This document shows positions 8,652 through 16,651 of a stretch of 64,000 bases of DNA, piece after piece. The stretch spans positions 124,001-188,000 of the forward strand of contig NZ_AIDW01000019.1 of the NCBI RefSeq assembly GCF_000251145.1. The letters run 5' to 3'. This DNA is from Sphingomonas sp. PAMC 26621 (lineage in GTDB: Bacteria > Pseudomonadota > Alphaproteobacteria > Sphingomonadales > Sphingomonadaceae). Positions within the stretch are counted from its first letter, which is position 1, and every line of letters starts with the position of its first letter. Under the pieces are notes generated by a model. The model did not search any database, was not told the DNA's origin, and saw only the letters and a list, made by a program, of their open reading frames with translations. The translations under genes were made by a program, and so were the position numbers.

Positions 8652-9971
8652 ATGGCCACCCTCGCCTCGCTTGCCCCCGCCCGCCCGCTCGTCGAAATCG
8701 AGCATCTGACGCACCGCTACGGCAAGGGCGGGACGAGCGGCGCGCTGCTCGTGCTCGACGATGTCGCGCTGACGCTGGTAGAGAATGAAGTCGTCGGGCT
8801 GCTCGGTCGGTCGGGCTCGGGCAAATCGACGCTGCTGCGCTCGATCGCAGGGCTGATCCAGCCCGACGAGGGGAGCATCGCCTTCGTCCCCGACGAAGCG
8901 GGCGAAGCCCCGAGCGTCAGCATGGTGTTCCAGACCTTCGCGCTGTTCCCGTGGCTGACGGTGCTCCAGAACGTCGAACTCGGCCTAGAGGCGCAACGCG
9001 TGCCCGCGGAGGAACGCCGCACCCGCGCGCTCGCCGCTATCGATCTGATCGGCCTCGACGGGTTCGAGAACGCCTACCCCAAGGAATTGTCCGGCGGGAT
9101 GCGACAGCGCGTCGGCCTCGCGCGCGCGATCGTCGTCAATCCGTCGCTGTTGCTGATGGACGAGCCCTTCTCCGCGCTCGACGTGCTGACCGCGGAGACG
9201 CTGCGCACCGACCTGCTCGACCTGTGGGCGGAGGGGCGGATGCCGATCAAGGCGATCCTGATCGTCACCCACAATATCGAGGAAGCGGTGCTGATGTGCG
9301 ACCGTATCCTCGTCTTCTCGTCCAACCCCGGCCGCGTCGCCGCCGAGATCACGGTCGACCTGCCGCAACCCCGTGACCGGCTCGACCCGGCGTTCCGTGC
9401 GCTGGTCGACGACATTTACGCGCGCATGACCGCGCGGCCCGCGCCCGAGCCAGCGCATGACGGCGTTTTCCCCGGCTCCGGGATCCAGATGGTCCTGCCC
9501 CGCGTGTCGACCAACGCGCTCGCCGGGCTGATGGAGGAAGTCGACGCCGCGCCGTTCGATGGCCGCGCGGCGCTGCCCGATCTCGCGGACCAGCTCCAGC
9601 TCGAGATCGACGAGCTGTTCCCGATGGCGGAAACCCTGCAATTGCTGCGCTTCGCCGATCTGCAGGGCGCGGACATTCAGCTTACCCCCGCCGCGCGCCG
9701 CTATGTCGAGGCGGACGTCGACGACCGCAAGGCGATGTTCGCCCGCGCGTTGCTCGCGCACGTGCCGCTCGCGCAGCACATCCGCCGTATCCTCGACGAA
9801 CGCGCGGGGCATGTCGCACCCGCACGGCGGTTCCGCGATGAACTGGAGGATCACATGTCCCCCGACTATGCCGACGAGACGCTCCGCACGGTGACGCACT
9901 GGGGCCGCTATGCCGAGGTCTTCGCCTATGACGAGGATGACGATCGCTTCTCGCTGGAAGACGCGGTGTAA
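8652..9971 (+). CDS. ABC transporter ATP-binding protein with AAA-associated C-terminal domain
   Basis: A 439-residue protein. Residues 1 to about 260 are a NitT/TauT-type ATPase: Walker A GRSGSGKST (52-60), Q-loop VFQTFALFPWLTV, signature LSGGMRQR, Walker B LLLMDEPFSALD and H-loop VTHNIEEAV. About residues 290-430 form the AAA-associated C-terminal domain found in ATPases paired with duplicated permeases. The ATG at 8652 is chosen over 8589 because AAGGAG lies nine bases ahead and the shorter protein begins directly before the ATPase fold. It forms an operon with the permease and converges on the glycosyltransferase gene with 10 bases between stops. Confidence 0.92.
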   Translation: MATLASLAPARPLVEIEHLTHRYGKGGTSGALLVLDDVALTLVENEVVGLLGRSGSGKSTLLRSIAGLIQPDEGSIAFVPDEAGEAPSVSMVFQTFALFPWLTVLQNVELGLEAQRVPAEERRTRALAAIDLIGLDGFENAYPKELSGGMRQRVGLARAIVVNPSLLLMDEPFSALDVLTAETLRTDLLDLWAEGRMPIKAILIVTHNIEEAVLMCDRILVFSSNPGRVAAEITVDLPQPRDRLDPAFRALVDDIYARMTARPAPEPAHDGVFPGSGIQMVLPRVSTNALAGLMEEVDAAPFDGRAALPDLADQLQLEIDELFPMAETLQLLRFADLQGADIQLTPAARRYVEADVDDRKAMFARALLAHVPLAQHIRRILDERAGHVAPARRFRDELEDHMSPDYADETLRTVTHWGRYAEVFAYDEDDDRFSLEDAV

Positions 9972-9981
9972 GCGGCGCGCT

Positions 9982-11205
9982 TCAGGTGGTCGGGGCGGCG
10001 GGCGTGGGCAATTGCGCCACTGCCTGGAAATTCTGCTGCAATGCCTGCGCGGACTTGGTCGCATCGTGCCGCGCCTCGATCCGTCGACGACCTTCCGCGC
10101 CCAGCGCCATCAGCGCCTCGGGCGAGGACCGCAGCGCCGATCGAAGCGCGTCGGCAATCGCTTCGACCGACCCCGACGGGTAGATCCAGCCGCATCCGCC
10201 GTCGACCAGTTCGGGGATTCCCGCGATCGACGTCGTCAGCACCGGGCGCCCGAGCGCGAGCGACTCCATCAACACGATCGGCAGCCCCTCGGCGTAGCTC
10301 GGCAGCAACAGCGCCGAGGACCGCGCGATCGCGCTGCGCACGCCAGCAGCATCCGCCCAGCCGAGAATGCGGACATGGTCCTGCACGTCGTGCCGCGCGA
10401 TCTCGGCTTCGATCTTCGGACGATCTTCGCCGTCGCCGATCAGGTCGACCATGACGTGGGGGAATTCCGCGCGGACCAGCGCGACTGCGGCGGGGATCAG
10501 CGTCTGCGCCTTGTTCGGGCAGAGCCGCCCGACGCACACGAAGCGCCCGGCCTCGCCGGGTTCGCGTAACGGCGTGAATAGGGTCAGATCGATGCCGCAC
10601 GGGATGATCTCGACCTTGTCGGCATCCCGAGCCGCTTCTTCCAGGATACGGCCACGGCAGTAGCGCGTGATCGCGACCGTAAAGGCGGAGTCCGCAACCT
10701 TCCGGCCAAGCGCGTTCTGTTTTGGCTCGACCAGTTCGTCGGGGCCGTGGACGGTGAAGCTATACGTCGGCCCGCCGAGATGCCGCGCGAGCAGCGCGAC
10801 CGTCGTGGCATTGGTCGAGAAATGGGTGTGGACATGGTCGATGCCGATCGCGCGGGCGCGCCGCCGCAGGTAGATCGCCTGCAGCAAGTAATTGACGTTC
10901 TTCGCCAGCCCGCCGCTCGACTGCCCAAGCACGTGGCGGAACACAGGCAGCGTTCGCATCAGCCCCGGAAGATTGACCAGCGGCTCGAGCAGTGCCGCGC
11001 CGATGAGCCGAGCAACGTTCCCGGTCAGCAGATATTCGGTCCGATGTTGTTCCGCGATATCACCCGGATCGAGCAACTGCCCTTCCCAATGCCGCACCGC
11101 GAATCGCTTCACCGGCTGGCCGAGCGCCTCGAGCTGTTCGATCTCGCCTCGGATGAACGTCGTGCTCGTCATCGGATAGGAATTGAGCAGATAGGCAAGC
11201 TTCAT
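9982..11205 (-). CDS. Glycosyltransferase family 4
   Basis: A 407-residue GT-B glycosyltransferase with N-terminal MKLAYLLNSYPMTSTTFIRGEIEQLE. The donor-binding C-terminal half includes FVCVGRLCPNKAQ and SYAEGLPIVLMESLALGRPVLTT, where the two glutamates form the EX7E element. It resembles WcaL/exopolysaccharide GT4 enzymes that transfer a sugar from a nucleotide donor to a lipid-linked glycan at the cytoplasmic membrane face. Its ATG overlaps the stop of the upstream Gfo/Idh/MocA gene (ATGA), making it the last gene of a three-gene operon. Donor and acceptor are unknown. Confidence 0.9.
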   Translation of the reverse strand: MKLAYLLNSYPMTSTTFIRGEIEQLEALGQPVKRFAVRHWEGQLLDPGDIAEQHRTEYLLTGNVARLIGAALLEPLVNLPGLMRTLPVFRHVLGQSSGGLAKNVNYLLQAIYLRRRARAIGIDHVHTHFSTNATTVALLARHLGGPTYSFTVHGPDELVEPKQNALGRKVADSAFTVAITRYCRGRILEEAARDADKVEIIPCGIDLTLFTPLREPGEAGRFVCVGRLCPNKAQTLIPAAVALVRAEFPHVMVDLIGDGEDRPKIEAEIARHDVQDHVRILGWADAAGVRSAIARSSALLLPSYAEGLPIVLMESLALGRPVLTTSIAGIPELVDGGCGWIYPSGSVEAIADALRSALRSSPEALMALGAEGRRRIEARHDATKSAQALQQNFQAVAQLPTPAAPTT

Positions 11206-12248
11206 CGACGATCGTCCCGGGCCGCGTCCAATACCCGCATCACGTCCAGCGACAGCTGCAACGGCAGGACCTGGCTCTCCTGTGCACGGGCGCGGTAAAG
11301 ATCCCGGAAATGCTCGAGTTCGGGGACGTACGGGCTACGTCCGAACGGAACGAAGCGGTTCTTCCGCAGTCGCGCCAGACTGGCGAGACGCCGCACCAGC
11401 GGACGCTCCTTGAGCGCGTTGTGAGTCCCGGCCGACGTCGCCGGGCGCTCCGGCAGTCCGGCGGTTTCCGCCATGACCTGCTCGGCCGACAGTAACGGCG
11501 CGGACACCGTCACCGCGCCGCGGTCGCCCGAGATCGTCATGCTGTTGCCAAGCAACGTCGTCAGCGACGCGGTAAGCTGGGACGTCGCGCCCCCGGCATG
11601 CGTCAGCAGCAGCGCCGTCTCGGTATCGATCCCGTCGGCATCGCGCGTGATCGTTGCGCGGCTATGCTCGATCGGTCCGAGCGCAAGCCGGGCGAGCGTG
11701 ACCAGATAGATCGCGCGATCGAGCAGCACGCCGCCACCAGCTTCGGCATACAGGCCCGGATGGCTGGTCGTCGAGGCGGGATAGCCGAAACTGGCGGAGA
11801 GATGCCGTACCGTTCCAAGGCCACCCGACGCTGCCTGGTCGAGCGCTGCGCGAACGGCCGGCAGGAACGGCGTAGCGACCGCCTCCATGAACAGCTTCCC
11901 GGTCCGCCGGGCCGCCGCAACCACCCGCTCGGCCTCTTGCGCATCGACCGCGAACGGCTTCTCGCCGAGCACCGCCTTGCCCGCTTCGAGCGCGCGGATC
12001 GCGACATCGGCATGGTCCGCGGTGCTGTTGCCGATATAGACCATGTCCACCGCCGGATCTGCGAGCACGGCATCGAGCGTGCCGTACGCGGTTGCCACCC
12101 CCAGCGAATCCGCAACCATTCGCGCGCGTTCGGCGGTGCGCGAGCAGACCCCGACGACCTGCATCCCGGAAACATGCCCGATCGCCGCGATCATCGTATG
12201 CGCGATATAGCCCGTGCCGATCACCGCGACGCGAATATCCTGCGCCAT
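11202..12248 (-). CDS. Gfo/Idh/MocA family oxidoreductase
   Basis: A 348-residue NAD(P)-dependent sugar-type oxidoreductase. The Rossmann motif AVIGTGYIAH starts at about residue 8, the conserved lysine is in GEKPFAVD, and the C-terminal half is an alpha/beta substrate domain. It is the middle gene of the operon, three bases downstream of a second family member and overlapping the glycosyltransferase by ATGA. Such enzymes oxidise, reduce or epimerise sugars or nucleotide sugars. The context suggests it makes or modifies the sugar used by the neighbouring glycosyltransferase, which is inference. Confidence 0.9.
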   Translation of the reverse strand: MAQDIRVAVIGTGYIAHTMIAAIGHVSGMQVVGVCSRTAERARMVADSLGVATAYGTLDAVLADPAVDMVYIGNSTADHADVAIRALEAGKAVLGEKPFAVDAQEAERVVAAARRTGKLFMEAVATPFLPAVRAALDQAASGGLGTVRHLSASFGYPASTTSHPGLYAEAGGGVLLDRAIYLVTLARLALGPIEHSRATITRDADGIDTETALLLTHAGGATSQLTASLTTLLGNSMTISGDRGAVTVSAPLLSAEQVMAETAGLPERPATSAGTHNALKERPLVRRLASLARLRKNRFVPFGRSPYVPELEHFRDLYRARAQESQVLPLQLSLDVMRVLDAARDDRR

Positions 12249-12251
12249 CGC

Positions 12252-13391
12252 TTATTGCCCGGTTCGCTGGCCCGACCAGCGCGTCAGCGGCGGCTGGACG
12301 AAGCTGGTCGTCATGTGCTGCGCGCCGGTGTTCTCCCCCGCCGACTGGATCGCGAGCGAGACCTCGGTCAGGTGCAGCGCGAAGTCGCCCGCCTGCACCG
12401 CCTCGCGACCAGCTGCGATCGCATCGAGCATTTCGGCTGGCCCGAGCATGAAGTTCATCGCGGCGGCACCGCGCCGCTTGACCGAAGGATGCCGCGTGAA
12501 CGCCGCCGGCGCGACCTTGCGCGCGACCGGGCTGTTGATCATCCGCCGCCGGATGACGTGCCGCGTGCGGATCCGCACCGGCGCGCGGTTGTTCCACGAT
12601 TCGGTAACGCTCGCGACCCCGCGGTCACCGATCACGCGGATGCGGTGGTCATGCGGCGCGAGGATGCTGCACGTCAGCCGTGCAACCACGCCGCTTGTGA
12701 AGAACAGCGTAGCGGACGAATAATCCGGCGCGGTCGGCGCACTGGTCAGCGCCGAGACATCCGCCAGCCCCGCGGAAGCGGAAACGGTCGTCCGCACGGG
12801 CCCGAACATCGCCATCAGCCATGTCAGATAATAGCCGGCATGTTCGAGCGTGCAGCCGACGACCAGCTCGTCCTCGACCGGCCACGGCGTCCCCGATTCG
12901 CTCTTCCACTTGGTCAGCGGTGCCTGCGAGATGTAATCGTCGTCGAGCTCTGCATAGATCAGCTTGGGTACGCCGATCCGCCCCTGCTCGACCGCCATCC
13001 GCAACGTCTGCGCCGCCTCGCTCAGCAGGCTGCACGGGGCCGAGGCGATCTGCAGGCCGCGCTCCTTCGCCAGGTGATGGAGCGTGACGGCATCGGCGAA
13101 GTCCGTGCTGAGCGGCTTTTCGGAATAGACGTGCTTGCCTGCCTCGAGCGCCTGCCGACTGACCTCGAAATGCGCATGCGGGTTGGTCAGGTTGAGCACC
13201 AGCGTCGCCGCACTGGAAAGCGACGCGTCGAGGCTGTCGACTGCGGGGAGATGCCAATAGGCGCAGAACCGCTGCAGCCGCTCGGCGTCCTTGTCGTAAC
13301 AGGCGACGACGGTGATGTCGGGAAAGGTGCGCAGCGAGGCCGCGTAGAGATCGGCGACGAAGCCGGTCCCGATGATCGCCACTGTGCGCAT
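12252..13391 (-). CDS. Gfo/Idh/MocA family oxidoreductase (first of operon)
   Basis: A 379-residue paralogue of the next gene. N-terminal AIIGTGFVADLYAASL is the dinucleotide fold, NLTNPHAHFEVSRQALEAGKHVYSEKPLS holds the EKP lysine motif, and GCTLEHAGYYLTWL supplies a likely catalytic His region. The longer C-terminus (about residues 280-379) is basic and includes RRRMINSPVARKVAPAAFTRHP, unlike the shorter paralogue. It is first in the operon, with the tRNA-Ala gene about 150 bases upstream on the same strand. The substrate is unknown; a pathway intermediate in polysaccharide sugar synthesis is inferred from the glycosyltransferase two genes later. Confidence 0.9.
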   Translation of the reverse strand: MRTVAIIGTGFVADLYAASLRTFPDITVVACYDKDAERLQRFCAYWHLPAVDSLDASLSSAATLVLNLTNPHAHFEVSRQALEAGKHVYSEKPLSTDFADAVTLHHLAKERGLQIASAPCSLLSEAAQTLRMAVEQGRIGVPKLIYAELDDDYISQAPLTKWKSESGTPWPVEDELVVGCTLEHAGYYLTWLMAMFGPVRTTVSASAGLADVSALTSAPTAPDYSSATLFFTSGVVARLTCSILAPHDHRIRVIGDRGVASVTESWNNRAPVRIRTRHVIRRRMINSPVARKVAPAAFTRHPSVKRRGAAAMNFMLGPAEMLDAIAAGREAVQAGDFALHLTEVSLAIQSAGENTGAQHMTTSFVQPPLTRWSGQRTGQ

Positions 13392-13538
13392 GGTATCCCA
13401 ACTTCTATTAGCAATGGACCGGACGGCCGATGACCGCGGCGTCTACAGCAGCGATTCCGGCTTCGCAATGCGGTGCCGGGCGGGCTGGACAAGGTGTTTC
13501 GAAGATCGGTCGGGTCGTTGCAAGACCCGGAAATCGAA

Positions 13539-13614
13539 TGGTGGAGCCGAGGGGGATCGAACCCCTGACCTTTCGCATGCCATGCGAACGCTCTCCCAGC
13601 TGAGCTACGGCCCC
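13539..13614 (-). tRNA. tRNA-Ala (GGC)
   Basis: A 76-base cloverleaf on the minus strand beginning GGGGCCGTAGCTCAGCTGGG and ending in an encoded CCA. The anticodon stem TTCGC/GCGAA encloses the loop ATGGCAT, giving anticodon GGC. The T-loop GGTTCGATCCC is canonical. Confidence 0.97.
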
Positions 13615-13731
13615 ATCGATTTGCGCGGTCCTGGGCGGGTCCACGGCGGGAAGGCGTCGCCCCTACCGAGGCCCGACGCGGTTGGCAAGCGCGGAAAGAC
13701 CGCTTGCCCGAAAATCGTTCAAATTTTTCGC

Positions 13732-13763
13732 CCCGGCCCGTGCGCATTCGCACACGGGCCGGG
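13732..13763 (-). terminator. Hairpin after the FYDLN gene
   Basis: CCCGGCCCGTG (13732-13742) and CACGGGCCGGG (13753-13763) form an 11-bp perfect stem nine bases past the stop of the minus-strand gene ending at 13772. The flanking AAATTTTTCG gives only a weak U-tract in this direction. Confidence 0.55.
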
Positions 13764-13771
13764 ACATCGGA

Positions 13772-14089
13772 TCAATGCTCGTCGTCGACGGCCGGCGCTT
13801 CCACGCCGAGGTCGTCGTCGCCACCCAGGTCGACTTCGTCGTCGGGCGAGGGCTCCTCGTCTTCACCGGTGTCGATATCCTCGTCGTCGCCGGCGAGATC
13901 ATCGTCCTTCTTGACCTGCTCGGGCTTGGCCTGCTCGAACGGCAGCGGCTGCTTCGACTTCAGGATGGGCTCGGGCTCCCAATGCGCACCGCAATTGATG
14001 CACGTGACGGGATCGTCCTTGCCCAGATCATAGAAACGGGTGGCGCATTTCGGACACGTACGCTTCGTGCCCCATTCCGGCTGTATCAT
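13772..14089 (-). CDS. FYDLN-acid family protein (TIGR02300 type)
   Basis: A 105-residue protein with two parts. The N-terminal zinc-ribbon-like segment carries Cys12, Cys15, Cys30 and Cys33 around the diagnostic FYDL (19-22). The long C-terminal tail is extremely acidic (about residues 60-105, dominated by Asp and Glu). This is the alphaproteobacterial FYDLN-acid family, whose function is not established. It is divergent from aroA with 108 bases between the starts and has its own hairpin terminator. The paired cysteines suggest metal binding, which is inference. Confidence 0.92.
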   Translation of the reverse strand: MIQPEWGTKRTCPKCATRFYDLGKDDPVTCINCGAHWEPEPILKSKQPLPFEQAKPEQVKKDDDLAGDDEDIDTGEDEEPSPDDEVDLGGDDDLGVEAPAVDDEH

Positions 14090-14197
14090 GGGCCGCTTGA
14101 CCTTCTACAAAATTGAATTTGAGAGCTTGCAACGCGAACGTCGCAAAGTGGGGCGCGCCTTGCCATAGCGCAAGCGCACTGTCAAAGCGCAGGGCCG

Positions 14198-15535
14198 ATG
14201 CAGCACTCCGCCCCCACCCCGCTCGAATTGGTTCCCTCCGGCCCGCTGGCGGGACGCGTCCGCGTTCCCGGCGACAAGTCGATCAGCCACCGCGCGCTGA
14301 TGTTCTCCGCGCTCGCGGTCGGCACCAGCCGCGTCGAGGGGCTGCTCGAGGGCGAGGACGTGCTCGCCACTGCGGCTGCGCTGCGCGCGATGGGCGCGAC
14401 GATCGAGCGCGGCGACGATGGCGTGTGGACGATCGACGGCGTCGGGGTCGGCGGCCTGCTGCAACCCGCGGGCGCGCTGGAGATGGGCAATAGCGGCACC
14501 TCGACGCGGCTGCTGATGGGGCTGGTCGCGAGCCACCCGATCACCGTGACGTTCACCGGCGACGCGTCGCTGTCCAAGCGCCCGATGGGACGGGTCATCA
14601 CGCCCCTGTCCCAAATGGGTGCGGAATTCACCGCCAGCCCCGGCGGACGGTTGCCGCTGATGGTGCGGGGCATGTGCCCGGCGATCCCGATCACCTACAC
14701 CCTCCCCGTCGCCTCCGCACAGGTCAAGTCGGCGGTGCTGCTCGCCGCGCTCAACACCCCCGGGATCACGCGCGTGATCGAACCCGTCGCGACGCGCGAC
14801 CATAGCGAGCGAATGCTGCGCGGGTTCGGGGCCGACGTCACCGTCGAGCAAACGCCCGAAGGCAAGATCATCTCGCTCCGCGGCGAGGCCGAGCTCAAGC
14901 CCCAGCAGATCGTCGTTCCCGGCGATCCGTCGTCCGCCGCCTTCCTCGTCGTCGCCGCAACGCTGGTGCCGGGATCGGACATCGTGGTCGAGAACGTCGG
15001 TCTCAATCCGACTCGCGCCGGACTGTTCACCGCGCTGCGGATGATGGGCGCGAGCATCGAGGAATGCGACGCGCGCGACGTCGGCGGCGAACCGGTCGCC
15101 GACTTACGCGTCCGCTATGCCGCGCTGACGGGAATCGATGTACCCGCAGAACTCGCGCCGAGCATGATCGACGAATATCCCGTGCTGTTCGTCGCCGCCG
15201 CCTTCGCCTCGGGCACGACGATCGCACGCGGCGCGGAGGAACTTCGCGTCAAGGAATCGGACCGCATCGCCGCGATGGCCGCTGCGCTGGGCGCGATCGG
15301 CGCGCGGGTCGAAGAGGTCGAGGACGGCATGATCGTCCACGGCAGCGGCGGCGCGCCCCTCCCCGGTGGCGCGACGATCGCGACGCTGCTCGACCACCGG
15401 ATCGCGATGAGCCTGGCGGTTGCCGCGCTCGCCTGCGACAAGCCCGTGACGCTCGACGACATATCGCCCGTCGCCACCAGCTACCCCGCGTTCTTTGCCC
15501 AGATCGCGCAACTTCAGGGTGCCAAAGACCAATGA
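14198..15535 (+). CDS. aroA: 3-phosphoshikimate 1-carboxyvinyltransferase (EPSP synthase), class II-like
   Basis: A 445-residue enzyme joining phosphoenolpyruvate to shikimate-3-phosphate in chorismate synthesis. Motifs are [11 protein letters not shown] (25-35), [12 protein letters not shown] (97-108), [13 protein letters not shown], the [11 protein letters not shown] helix, GDPSSAAF and ELRVKESDR. Overall wording follows the Agrobacterium CP4-like class II group more than the E. coli enzyme. At the position where CP4 has Ala100, this protein has Gly100. It is first of a three-gene ATGA-coupled operon with a small membrane protein and cmk. Cytoplasmic. Confidence 0.97.
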   Translation: MQHSAPTPLELVPSGPLAGRVRVPGDKSISHRALMFSALAVGTSRVEGLLEGEDVLATAAALRAMGATIERGDDGVWTIDGVGVGGLLQPAGALEMGNSGTSTRLLMGLVASHPITVTFTGDASLSKRPMGRVITPLSQMGAEFTASPGGRLPLMVRGMCPAIPITYTLPVASAQVKSAVLLAALNTPGITRVIEPVATRDHSERMLRGFGADVTVEQTPEGKIISLRGEAELKPQQIVVPGDPSSAAFLVVAATLVPGSDIVVENVGLNPTRAGLFTALRMMGASIEECDARDVGGEPVADLRVRYAALTGIDVPAELAPSMIDEYPVLFVAAAFASGTTIARGAEELRVKESDRIAAMAAALGAIGARVEEVEDGMIVHGSGGAPLPGGATIATLLDHRIAMSLAVAALACDKPVTLDDISPVATSYPAFFAQIAQLQGAKDQ

Positions 15536-15789
15536 CTGCTTCGACCGCCGACCTGATCGGCTTCGTCGGCGCGCTGACGATCCTGACCGGCTATGCCTAT
15601 CAGACGCTGCGCAACGCCGCGCCAGACCTGCTTTCGACCCTGCTCAACTTCGCGGGCGCGTCGCTGCTCGCGTTGTCGCTGACGGTGAATTACAACCTGC
15701 CCGCACTGGCGCTCGAACTCGCCTGGGCGGCGATCGCGGCGTTCGGGCTCGTGCGGATGATGGTCGCACGCCAGGGAGCCAGCGCATGA
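15532..15789 (+). CDS. CBU_0592-like small membrane protein
   Basis: An 85-residue hydrophobic protein, [26 protein letters not shown] and so on, with about three transmembrane helices (roughly 7-22, 35-52, 58-76). It resembles the CBU_0592 family of small membrane proteins of unknown function. The start ATG overlaps the aroA stop (ATGA), and its own TGA overlaps the cmk ATG in the same way, so all three genes are translationally linked. The open frame extends upstream within aroA, but the ATGA junction marks the real start. No function can be assigned. Confidence 0.85.
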   Translation: MTASTADLIGFVGALTILTGYAYQTLRNAAPDLLSTLLNFAGASLLALSLTVNYNLPALALELAWAAIAAFGLVRMMVARQGASA

Positions 15790-16406
15790 TCATCGCCGTC
15801 GATGGACCCGCCGCCTCGGGCAAGGGCACGATCGCGCGTGCATTGGCACGGCATTTCGACCTGCCGTATCTCGACACCGGCCTGCTGTACCGCGCGGTGG
15901 CCGCCAATGTCGCCAGCCTCGAACTCGACCCCGCCATCGAGGCGGATGCCGTCGCCGCCTGCGATTTCGACGATTCGCTGCTCAACGACCCCATCCTGCG
16001 CAGCGACGAGATCGGGTCGCTCGCCTCGGTCGTCTCGGCGCACCCGCTGGTGCGCGCAGCCCTCTTCCACCGGCAGAAGCGCTTCGCCTATCAGGAGGGC
16101 GGCGCGGTGCTCGACGGGCGCGATATCGGCACGGTGATCGCGCCCGACGCGAACGCCAAGCTGTTCGTCCGCGCCACCCCCAACATCCGCGCGAAACGCC
16201 GCCACGCCGAGCTGCGCGAGCGCGGATCGACGTTGAGTCTCGACCGCGTTCTGGCGGACATTCGCGCGCGCGACCTGCGGGATTCGACCCGCACGACCGC
16301 GCCGCTCGTGCCCGCGCACGATGCTGCCCTCCTCGACACCAGTTTCCTCTCGATCGAGGCCTCGGTGCAGCGCGCGATCGCCATCGTCGAGGCGAGGACC
16401 GCCTAG
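15786..16406 (+). CDS. cmk: Cytidylate kinase
   Basis: A 206-residue kinase phosphorylating CMP and dCMP with ATP. It has the P-loop DGPAASGKGT at the N-terminus, YLDTGLLYRAVA, the NMP-binding DGRDIGTVIAPDA and the Arg-rich lid FVRATPNIRAKRRHAEL. The length fits the short alphaproteobacterial form. ATG 15786 is fixed by the ATGA overlap with the preceding membrane-protein gene. rpsA follows after a 245-base gap, the common cmk-rpsA order in proteobacteria. Confidence 0.97.
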   Translation: MIIAVDGPAASGKGTIARALARHFDLPYLDTGLLYRAVAANVASLELDPAIEADAVAACDFDDSLLNDPILRSDEIGSLASVVSAHPLVRAALFHRQKRFAYQEGGAVLDGRDIGTVIAPDANAKLFVRATPNIRAKRRHAELRERGSTLSLDRVLADIRARDLRDSTRTTAPLVPAHDAALLDTSFLSIEASVQRAIAIVEARTA

Positions 16407-16651
16407 GACCAGTCGTCTTGCCTGAAAGCGCGGTTTGCGCTATAGGCATCCGGTCCGGCGGGCGGTGCCCGCGGAGGTCGGCGCGACAGGCATGCCCTCT
16501 CGCGCCCTTTTCGCATTAAAGCGACTTGCCCACCTCCGCGCAATCCATAACGGCGGATGTCGCGTTCGGCATTCGGCCGTCGCGGCAATATTGGCCAAGA
16601 CCGCCGGAGACAACCGGCTGGCCGGAACATGATTTAGGAACGCAACACTTT

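Noticed and set aside
11598..13433. Long plus-strand frame opposite the two Gfo/Idh/MocA genes
   Set aside because: The translation is Arg/Pro/His-rich without domains, typical of the antisense of GC-rich genes. The minus-strand genes explain the region fully.
13539..13614. tRNA-Ala as an integration site
   Set aside because: No integrase, direct repeat of the tRNA 3' end or foreign gene block beside it; the flanking genes are ordinary chromosomal genes.
16407..16651. Riboswitch or structured leader before rpsA
   Set aside because: A short CCGGCTGGCCGG-type dyad is present, but nothing matches a known riboswitch or leader family. It is treated as plain promoter/leader sequence.
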